Shown here in pieces: positions 57,863-64,000 of a stretch of 64,000 nucleotides of DNA. A model generated the notes under the pieces. The model ran no database searches. It saw only the letters and a program-made list of their open reading frames with translations, and was not told where the DNA came from. The stretch lies in the NCBI RefSeq assembly GCF_032484785.1, contig NZ_JAUETR010000002.1:62001-126000 (forward strand). Direction: 5' to 3'. This stretch comes from Bradyrhizobium sp. SZCCHNS1050 (GTDB lineage: Bacteria > Pseudomonadota > Alphaproteobacteria > Rhizobiales > Xanthobacteraceae). Numbering within the stretch: position 1 is the stretch's first letter; each line of letters begins with the position of its first letter. The translations under genes and the position numbers were made by a program.

Positions 57863-58930
57863 ATGGCCCAGCCGACCTTCTTCCAATCGCCGCCGCCCAC
57901 GACCCTGGCAGCGATCGCCGCCGCCGCCAAGGCCACCCTGGTCGACCCATCCCGCGGCGAGCAGGTCGTCAAGGGACTGGCGTCGCTCGACGAGGCCGGC
58001 CCGATGCATCTGGCGTTCTTCGACAACCTCAGATACGCAGGCCAGCTCGCCGGGACCAAAGCGGGCGCCTGCCTGGTCAGTCCGCGATTCGAGGCGCGCG
58101 TGCCGTCCCACGTCGCAGTGCTTCGCGCCAATCAGCCGTTCCGCGCCTTCGTGCAGCTCGCGCGCGAGTTCCATGCCGACGCACTGCGGCCGCAGCCCTG
58201 GTTCGGCGACGATGGAATCTCGCCTCAAGCCATCATCGATCCCACCGCGCGGCTGGAGGACGGCGTCATCGTCGAGCCGCTGGCGGTGATCGGCGCCCAT
58301 GTCGAGATCGGCTCGGGGACGATCGTTGGTGCGGGTGCCGTGATCGGTCCCCACGTCAAGATCGGTCGCGACTGCAATGTCGGCGCCCGCACCGTCATCC
58401 AGTGCGCGCTGATCGGCAACGACGTCCTGATCCATCCTGGCTGCAGTATCGGCCAGGATGGCTACGGCTTCATCTTCTTCGGCGCGGATGGGCACACCAA
58501 GGTGCCGCAGACCGGGCGGGTGCTGATCCAGAACCATGTCGAGGTCGGCGCCGGCACGACGATCGACCGTGGCAGCCTGCGCGACACGGTGATCGGCGAG
58601 GGCACCAAGATCGACAACCAGGTGCAGATTGGCCACAATGTCACAATCGGACGGCATTGCCTGCTGGCGGCCCAGATCGGGCTGGCAGGAAGTCTCACGA
58701 TCGGCGACAACGTCGCGCTCGGGGCGAAGGTTGGTATCAACAATCACCTGACGATCGGCGATGGTGCGCAGGTGACGGCGATGAGCGGCGTCAAGGACGA
58801 CATTCCGCCGAACGGCCGGTGGGGCGGTTTCTTCGCCAAGCCGACCAAGCAGTGGTTCCGCGAGATCGTTGCGGTGGAACGGCTGGTGCGAGATTCGACC
58901 GCGACGAACAGGGACGAGGGACGGGAGTGA
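57863..58930 (+). CDS. lpxD: UDP-3-O-(3-hydroxyacyl)glucosamine N-acyltransferase
   Basis: 355 residues. The N-terminal domain (about 1-100) precedes a left-handed beta-helix of hexapeptide repeats ([39 protein letters not shown]). The catalytic histidine is in the [10 protein letters not shown] segment. It adds the second acyl chain in lipid A synthesis using acyl-ACP. Its stop overlaps the fabZ start by one base (TGATG). Confidence 0.95.
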   Translation: MAQPTFFQSPPPTTLAAIAAAAKATLVDPSRGEQVVKGLASLDEAGPMHLAFFDNLRYAGQLAGTKAGACLVSPRFEARVPSHVAVLRANQPFRAFVQLAREFHADALRPQPWFGDDGISPQAIIDPTARLEDGVIVEPLAVIGAHVEIGSGTIVGAGAVIGPHVKIGRDCNVGARTVIQCALIGNDVLIHPGCSIGQDGYGFIFFGADGHTKVPQTGRVLIQNHVEVGAGTTIDRGSLRDTVIGEGTKIDNQVQIGHNVTIGRHCLLAAQIGLAGSLTIGDNVALGAKVGINNHLTIGDGAQVTAMSGVKDDIPPNGRWGGFFAKPTKQWFREIVAVERLVRDSTATNRDEGRE

Positions 58931-59388
58931 TGGAGGAGTCACCCATCAGGTTTGCGGACGTCGACATCAACGAGATTCTCAAGACGCTGCCGCACCGTTA
59001 TCCATTTCTCCTGATCGACCGCGTGAAGAACATCCGGGCCGACTACAGCGGCATCGGCGTCAAGAACGTCTCGATCGGCGAGCCCTGCTTCCAGGGGCAC
59101 TTTCCGGAGCGGCCGGTCTATCCGGGCGTGCTGATGATCGAGGGCATGGCCCAGACCGCCGGCGTGATCGGCATCAAGTCGGTCGAGGGCACGGAAAAGC
59201 CGCGCGCGGTGTATTTCCTCACCATCGACAAGTGCAAGTTCCGCAAGCCGGTGCTGCCCGGCCAGACCATCGAGTATCACATGCGCTCGATCGGCCGGCG
59301 CAAGACGATGTGGTGGTTCCACGGCGATGCCAAGGTCGACGGCGTCGTCGTCGCCGAGGCCGATGTCGGCGCGATGCTGACCGACTGA
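58930..59388 (+). CDS. fabZ: 3-hydroxyacyl-ACP dehydratase FabZ
   Basis: Start set at ATG 58930 ([13 protein letters not shown]). 152 residues with the hotdog fold: [13 protein letters not shown], then [22 protein letters not shown], which holds the catalytic His and Glu. Dehydrates hydroxyacyl-ACP in fatty acid synthesis and competes with lipid A enzymes for the same substrate, which explains the linkage. Confidence 0.97.
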   Translation: MEESPIRFADVDINEILKTLPHRYPFLLIDRVKNIRADYSGIGVKNVSIGEPCFQGHFPERPVYPGVLMIEGMAQTAGVIGIKSVEGTEKPRAVYFLTIDKCKFRKPVLPGQTIEYHMRSIGRRKTMWWFHGDAKVDGVVVAEADVGAMLTD

Positions 59389-59417
59389 CGGGCTGGTAGA
59401 AAGTTGATTGCGTCGAA

Positions 59418-60227
59418 ATGAGCAAGATTGATCCCACCGCACGCGTCGAGGATGGCGCCGTCATCGGTGAGGGGACCGTGATCGGTCCTTACTGCATCGT
59501 CGGCCCCAACGTCGTGATCGGGGCCAACTGCAAGCTGATCAGCCACGTCCAGATCATGGGCCACACCACGCTCGGCGATGACAACGTGATCTCGCCCTTC
59601 GTCGTGCTCGGCGGCGCGCCGCAGGATCTCAGCTATCGCGGCGAGCCGCATCGGCTCGAGATCGGCTCCGGCTGCACCTTCCGTGAAGGCGTGACGATGA
59701 ACATCGGCACCACGAAAGGCGGCGGCCTGACCAAGGTCGGCAATGCCGGGTTCTTCATGAACAATGCCCATGTCGCCCACGATTGCGTTGTCGGCGACAA
59801 CGTGATCTTCGCGACCTCGGCGACACTTGGCGGCCATGTTGAGGTCGGTGATTCCGTCTACATCGGCGGCCTGTCCGCGGTGCATCAGTTCACCCGCATC
59901 GGCCATGGCGTGATGGTCGGCGGTGTCTGCGGCGTACGCGGCGATATCATTCCGTATGGCCTCGCCAACGGCCAGTATGCCGCGCTCGAAGGTCTCAACG
60001 TCATTGGCATGAAGCGCCGCAAGTTCACACGCGAGCGCCTCGCCACGGTGCGTGCCTTTTACCAAAAGCTTTTCCATGGCCCCGGCGTGTTCGCCGATCG
60101 CCTCGCGGCGGTGCGGCCGCTGGCCGGCGAGGATCCCGCCATTGCCGAGATCCTCGCCTTCATCGATGGCGGCCGACATCGCGCCTTGTGCCTGCCCGAG
60201 ATCGGCAGGCCGGCCATCGAGCCGTAG
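59418..60227 (+). CDS. lpxA: acyl-ACP--UDP-N-acetylglucosamine O-acyltransferase
   Basis: 269 residues. Hexapeptide beta-helix from the start (IDPTARVEDGAVIGEGTVIG). Catalytic histidine H121 in NNAHVAHDCVVG. The helical C-terminal part (RERLATVRAFYQKLFHG) is typical. Catalyses the first acylation of lipid A. Confidence 0.97.
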   Translation: MSKIDPTARVEDGAVIGEGTVIGPYCIVGPNVVIGANCKLISHVQIMGHTTLGDDNVISPFVVLGGAPQDLSYRGEPHRLEIGSGCTFREGVTMNIGTTKGGGLTKVGNAGFFMNNAHVAHDCVVGDNVIFATSATLGGHVEVGDSVYIGGLSAVHQFTRIGHGVMVGGVCGVRGDIIPYGLANGQYAALEGLNVIGMKRRKFTRERLATVRAFYQKLFHGPGVFADRLAAVRPLAGEDPAIAEILAFIDGGRHRALCLPEIGRPAIEP

Positions 60228-60231
60228 CGCC

Positions 60232-61089
60232 ATGGCGACGCCGGCCGCCGTGACCTCTCCGCCGATCGGCATGATCGCCGCGGGCGGGGTGCTGCCTTTC
60301 GCGGTCGCCGATGCCATCGTCGCGCGCGGCCAGACGCCGGTGCTGTTCGCCTTGAAGGGCATCTGCGATCCAAAGCCGCTGGCGCGCTTCCGGCATCACT
60401 GGATCGGCCTCGGCCAACTCGGCAATGCCCTGAAGCTCCTGAAGGCCGAGGGCGTTCGCGATCTCATGTTCATCGGCAATCTCGTTCGTCCGGCCGTGTC
60501 GGAGATCCGCTTCGACTGGGGCACGCTGCGCGAGCTGCCCTACATCTGGTCGGCCTTTCGCGGCGGTGACGATCATCTGCTGTCCGGCGTCGGCCGCATC
60601 TTCGAGCGTCACGGCTTTCACATGATCGGCGTCAAGGACGTCGCCCCCAATCTGCTCGTGCCCGAAGGGCGGCTGACGCGGAGCGGGCCCAACGATCTGG
60701 TGACTGGCGACATCGCCAAAGGAATGTCCGTGCTCCGCGCCATGGCGCCGTTCGATGTCGGGCAGGCCGTGGTCGTGATCGACGGCCACGTCGTTGCGCT
60801 CGAGGACATCGAGGGCACCGACGGGCTGCTGGCCCGCGTGGCGCGGCTGCGCGCCGATCGCCGCATTCGTGCTGCTGCCGGGCGCGGCGTGCTGGTGAAG
60901 GCGCCCAAGGCCGGCCAGGACCTCCGCTACGACCTGCCGACCATCGGTCCGCGAACCATCGAGGGACTTTCGGCCGCGGGTCTCGCCGGAGTCGCCGTCG
61001 CTGCCGCCTATACTCTGCTCGCCGATCCCCAGGAGACAGTGGCTGCCGCCGATCGGGCAGGCGTGTTCATCACGGGTGTCACGGCGTGA
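60232..61089 (+). CDS. lpxI: UDP-2,3-diacylglucosamine pyrophosphatase LpxI
   Basis: Start set at ATG 60232, five bases after lpxA. 285 residues, the DUF1009-type enzyme that replaces LpxH in alphaproteobacteria. Family segments: PIGMIAAGGVLPFAVADA, GDDHLLSGVGRIFERHGF, and KAPKAGQDLRYDLPTIGPRT. It makes 2,3-diacylglucosamine-1-phosphate (lipid X). Its stop overlaps the lpxB start (GTGA). Confidence 0.95.
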   Translation: MATPAAVTSPPIGMIAAGGVLPFAVADAIVARGQTPVLFALKGICDPKPLARFRHHWIGLGQLGNALKLLKAEGVRDLMFIGNLVRPAVSEIRFDWGTLRELPYIWSAFRGGDDHLLSGVGRIFERHGFHMIGVKDVAPNLLVPEGRLTRSGPNDLVTGDIAKGMSVLRAMAPFDVGQAVVVIDGHVVALEDIEGTDGLLARVARLRADRRIRAAAGRGVLVKAPKAGQDLRYDLPTIGPRTIEGLSAAGLAGVAVAAAYTLLADPQETVAAADRAGVFITGVTA

Positions 61090-62273
61090 CGCCCCGGCCT
61101 CCGGCAGGCCCGGCCATGCGCAGGATCTGCCTGGTCGCGACCGAAGAGTCCGGTGATCGCCTCGGCGCCAGCCTGATGAAGGTGCTGCGCCAGCGGCTCG
61201 GCGACGGCGTCGAATTCTCCGGCGTCGGCGGCCGCGGCATGACACGCGAGGGGCTCGCCTCGCTGTTTCCGATCGAGGAGCTCTCGATCGTCGGCTTCGC
61301 GGCGGTGCTGAAGCAGCTGCCCAAGATCCTCCGCCTGATCCGCGGCACCGTCGATGCGATCGTTGCGGACCAGCCCGACGTGCTCGTCATCATCGACAGT
61401 CCCGATTTCACCCAGCGCGTGGCGAAGCGGGTTCACGCGCGCGATCCCGAGATTCCGATCGTGAACTACGTGGCACCGACCGTATGGGCGTGGCGCCCGG
61501 GCCGGGCACGCGCGATGCGCGGCTACGTCGATCACGTGCTGGGCTTGCTGCCGTTCGAGCCGGAGGCGTTCCGAAGGCTCAATGGTCCGCCCTGTACCTA
61601 TGTCGGCCATCCCCTGATCGAACAGCTCGCCAACCTGCGCCCCAATGCGGCAGAGCAGGCGCGCCGAGATGCCGACCCTCCCGTTCTGCTGGTGCTTCCT
61701 GGCAGCCGGCGCAGCGAGGTCGCTCGCCACATCGCCGTGTTCGGCGAGACATTGGCGCGGCTGCGCGCCCAAAACCTGGCCTTCGAAGCCGTGCTGCCCA
61801 CCACGCCGCATCTCGAAGCCGCGGTGCGGGCTGGAGTCGCAAACTGGCCGCTCGTTCCGGAGATCATCACGGGCGAGGCCGAGAAGCGGGCAGCCTTCAG
61901 GCGCGCGCGCGCCGCGCTCGCCAAGTCCGGCACGGTGACCCTGGAGCTCGCGCTGTCCGGCGTGCCGATGGTGACGGCGTATCGCGTCGGCGAGATCGAG
62001 GCGTTCATTCTCCGGCGAGTCGTCAACGTGCAATCGGTCATTCTCGCCAATCTCGTGATCGGCGAGAACGTCATTCCGGAATTCCTTCAGGAAGCCTGCA
62101 CCGCCGACAATCTCGCGCCCGTTCTCGCCGATCTCCTGGGCGACGGTCCGATCCGTTCGCGCCAGGTCGAGGCATTCCATCGCCTCGACGCGATCATGTC
62201 CACGGGCGCGGCCTCGCCGAGCGTGCGCGCGGCCGACATCGTGCTGGCGACGATGCGCAGCGGGCGGCGCTGA
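61086..62273 (+). CDS. lpxB: lipid-A-disaccharide synthase
   Basis: 395 residues from GTG 61086, overlapping the lpxI stop; ATG 61116 (MRRICLVATEESGD) is an alternative closer to the conserved start. GT19 glycosyltransferase, with segments IDSPDFTQRVAKRV, NYVAPTVWAWRPGRA, TYVGHPLIEQ, VLPGSRRSEVARH, and the donor-site KSGTVTLELALSGVPMV. Joins lipid X with UDP-diacylglucosamine. It ends with no gap before the convergent histidine-kinase gene. Confidence 0.96.
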   Translation: MTPRPPAGPAMRRICLVATEESGDRLGASLMKVLRQRLGDGVEFSGVGGRGMTREGLASLFPIEELSIVGFAAVLKQLPKILRLIRGTVDAIVADQPDVLVIIDSPDFTQRVAKRVHARDPEIPIVNYVAPTVWAWRPGRARAMRGYVDHVLGLLPFEPEAFRRLNGPPCTYVGHPLIEQLANLRPNAAEQARRDADPPVLLVLPGSRRSEVARHIAVFGETLARLRAQNLAFEAVLPTTPHLEAAVRAGVANWPLVPEIITGEAEKRAAFRRARAALAKSGTVTLELALSGVPMVTAYRVGEIEAFILRRVVNVQSVILANLVIGENVIPEFLQEACTADNLAPVLADLLGDGPIRSRQVEAFHRLDAIMSTGAASPSVRAADIVLATMRSGRR

Positions 62274-63557
62274 TCAGGCCTGAAGCGGCATCTTGAATTC
62301 GAAGGTCGCTCTGTCGCCGGTCGACGTGGCCTGGAGCGTGCCGCCATCCGCTCGCGCAATCTCGGAGGCGATGTAGAGTCCGAGCCCGAGACCATGCTGG
62401 CTCGGACGCTCGCCACGCATGTAGGGCTTGAACAGATTCTGCATCGCCTTGTCCGAGATCGGCGGTCCGTGATTGGTGACGGCGAGCACGAAACAGCCTT
62501 CGCTCGTTGTTGCGGAGACCTGGATCGGCTTGTCCTTGTCGCCGTAGGAGATGGCGTTGCCGAGCAGGTTCGAGAACAATTGTCCGATCTTGCTGCGGTC
62601 GCATTTGACCGGCTCCGCGATGTTGATCCGGGACTCGATCTCGTGATCGGGCCAGGCCAGACGGATCTCGGAGATGACCTGCTCGATCACCGGCGCCAGC
62701 GGTTGCCGCGCGTCGGGCTTGATCGTCAGGCCGCCGCCGAGGCGCCCCCGGGCGAAATCCATGATGTTGTCGACCAGTCCGGCCATGCGCATGACTGATT
62801 TCTGAATCATGGAAATGATCTCAGGCGCTCTGGCGCTGTCCTGACTGCGGAGCAGCACGCGCATTCCGGCGTCGATCGAGGCCAGCGGATTGCGGAGGTC
62901 ATGGCCGAGAACGCCGATGAATTGCTCTCTCAGCTCGGCGGTCCGGCGCTCGTCGAGCAGGTCAGCCTGGGTGATCTTCAGCCGTTCCTCGGTCGAAAAC
63001 CTGCGCTTCTCGCTGAGGCCGAGGCTGGCCTGGCTGCGCGCGAAGCGCTGATGAAGCTCCAGCTGGGCGGCGATCAGCTCCCCGAACAGCTGAAACGTGC
63101 TGACGATTTCGGGCCGGTCGAGCTCGCGCGGCGCTGGATCGATCGCGCACAGGGTGCCCCAGACGGTCCCGTCGGACAGGGTGATCGGAGCTGAGATGTA
63201 GCTGCGAAAGCCGTAGAGCTTTGGCGTCGGGTGATCGCGAAACAGGCGATCCGTCTCGACGTCCCCGATGACGACGGCTTCGCCTCGCTCCCGGACCTCG
63301 CTGCAGATCGTCGTCTTGACGCGCAGCTCGCCGCCCTTCTTCAGGCCGAAATTGATGTCGTCGCGAACCGCACAACAGACCCATCGATCCGAGGTCACGC
63401 GCGCGACCGCAACGAATCCCATCCCGGTGATCCTGCTCACCGAGTCCAGAATTTTGGGAACGGCGCCGAGCTGCTGGACAGCGTCGACGTCCGGGTTGGA
63501 ATTGGGCGTCATCGTATGCTCGAGCTGGTCCCCGATCCAGGATGCAAGCCGGATCAT
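62274..63557 (-). CDS. GAF-domain sensor histidine kinase
   Basis: Start set at the ATG complementary to 63555-63557 (MIRLASWIGDQLEH); ATG 63512 (MTPNSNPDVD) is the alternative. 427 residues. A GAF domain covers about 35-165 (ITGMGFVAVARVTSDRWVCC, YISAPITLSDGTVWGTLCAID). A helical linker follows, then a HisKA dimerisation domain with the phospho-acceptor H219 (FIGVLGHDLRNPLASIDAG), and a HATPase domain (FSNLLGNAISYGD, then GLGLGLYIASEIARADGG). No membrane span is seen, so it senses a cytoplasmic signal. A response regulator is divergent from it. Confidence 0.9.
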   Translation of the reverse strand: MIRLASWIGDQLEHTMTPNSNPDVDAVQQLGAVPKILDSVSRITGMGFVAVARVTSDRWVCCAVRDDINFGLKKGGELRVKTTICSEVRERGEAVVIGDVETDRLFRDHPTPKLYGFRSYISAPITLSDGTVWGTLCAIDPAPRELDRPEIVSTFQLFGELIAAQLELHQRFARSQASLGLSEKRRFSTEERLKITQADLLDERRTAELREQFIGVLGHDLRNPLASIDAGMRVLLRSQDSARAPEIISMIQKSVMRMAGLVDNIMDFARGRLGGGLTIKPDARQPLAPVIEQVISEIRLAWPDHEIESRINIAEPVKCDRSKIGQLFSNLLGNAISYGDKDKPIQVSATTSEGCFVLAVTNHGPPISDKAMQNLFKPYMRGERPSQHGLGLGLYIASEIARADGGTLQATSTGDRATFEFKMPLQA

Positions 63558-63648
63558 CAACTTGCACCGTTCAACGCACGGAGCGTCGGAACGTTCGCCG
63601 GAACCAAATGATCGTGGTGCGATTGAATCGGATTGGACAGGAGACGCC

Positions 63649-64000
63649 GTGTCCCGCGTTCTGCGCACAAGAAAAACAGTTCTGGTCGTTGAGGACGAGG
63701 GTCTCATCCGTGCCAATGCCGTCGATATGATCAGAGACCTCGGTTTCGAGGTCATCGAGGCCGTTGACGCCGATCAGGCCATTTCCCTTCTCGAACGCTG
63801 TGAACGCATATCGGTCGTTTTCACGGATATCCAAATGCCCGGTTCGATGGACGGCCTGCGGCTGGTCGCCGTCATCCGGGACCGCTGGCCCCCGGTCGCG
63901 CTCCTGGTGACGTCAGGTCAGGTGACCCCTTCGGAATTGCCGTCCGGCGCGCGCTTCCTTGCCAAGCCATACGGGGCCGAGCAGCTCAGGTCTCATCTCG
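63649..64000 (+). CDS. response regulator receiver protein (3' truncated by window end)
   Basis: From GTG 63649, with AGGAGA at 63639-63644. 117 residues are visible without a stop. Receiver domain: acidic pair E15-D16 (LVVEDEGLIRANAV), phospho-acceptor D60 (VVFTDIQMPGSMDG), T88-S89, and K106 (FLAKPYGAEQL). No output domain can be seen within the window; many of this type are stand-alone receivers. It is divergent from the GAF kinase by 91 bases, so the two are likely partners. Confidence 0.85.
   Translation, partial: MSRVLRTRKTVLVVEDEGLIRANAVDMIRDLGFEVIEAVDADQAISLLERCERISVVFTDIQMPGSMDGLRLVAVIRDRWPPVALLVTSGQVTPSELPSGARFLAKPYGAEQLRSHL

Noticed and set aside
53873..58942. A 1689-codon open frame on the minus strand
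   Set aside because: It runs antisense through rseP, bamA and lpxD, which are certain genes. Long antisense frames are expected with high G+C codon bias, and the translation has His/Arg/Asp-rich composition without domains.

Overview
The window is a G+C-rich, gene-dense chromosomal segment from an alphaproteobacterium, most likely Bradyrhizobium or a close Nitrobacteraceae relative. The reasons are the nuo cluster with an inserted FkbM-type methyltransferase, the order nuoN-birA-rnj-mce, the Omp25-like surface proteins with the shared YDWSGFY motif, the short ProS, the DUF3551 protein, a REP-like inverted repeat of the tagcccggatgagcgaag type, and alphaproteobacterial LexA boxes (GAAC-N7-GAAC). 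Genus assignment is inference from family recognition; no search was run.

Region by region: (1) 1-13702, complex I genes nuoD (5' truncated) to nuoN, interrupted by an FkbM methyltransferase after nuoD and a 71-aa membrane protein after nuoE. (2) 13703-16920, birA, RNase J, methylmalonyl-CoA epimerase and a DUF1467 membrane protein, packed behind nuoN. (3) 17025-18323, a lone methylthioribose kinase. (4) 18490-22077, a minus-strand ribose-type ABC importer. (5) 22275-23120, a metallophosphoesterase. (6) 23121-23664, a gene-poor stretch with a strong minus-strand terminator. (7) 23665-29413, an apparent copper-acquisition cluster: two DUF2946 proteins, a PCu(A)C chaperone, a TonB receptor, a BNR-repeat protein and a thioredoxin-like protein. 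(8) 29621-33043, proS and the LolCD lipoprotein exporter. (9) 33056-35049, a medium-chain dehydrogenase divergent from an XRE regulator. (10) 35495-37690, two Omp25-like proteins flanking a DUF3551 gene. (11) 37809-37967, a 32-codon membrane peptide behind two LexA boxes, then dnaE. (12) 41856-47205, a pseudo-caspase, a trypsin-like protease, an FHA-membrane protein and a DUF2846 lipoprotein. (13) 47360-53839, rpsB-tsf-pyrH-frr-uppS-cdsA-dxr. (14) 53879-62273, rseP-bamA-lpxD-fabZ-lpxA-lpxI-lpxB, the outer-membrane assembly and lipid A block. (15) 62274-64000, a GAF histidine kinase divergent from a response regulator cut by the window edge.

Most of the window is housekeeping: respiration, translation, isoprenoid and phospholipid precursors, and envelope assembly. 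The best candidate for something undescribed is the 32-aa single-span peptide at 37869-37967. It has a strong Shine-Dalgarno sequence and two back-to-back LexA-type boxes, which suggests an SOS-induced membrane peptide comparable in design to the Caulobacter division inhibitor SidA. Second is the exported pseudo-caspase / intact serine protease / FHA-membrane cluster. Third is the copper cluster with its CECC-containing BNR protein. The complex I operon adds a histidine-rich NuoL insertion and two non-subunit genes.
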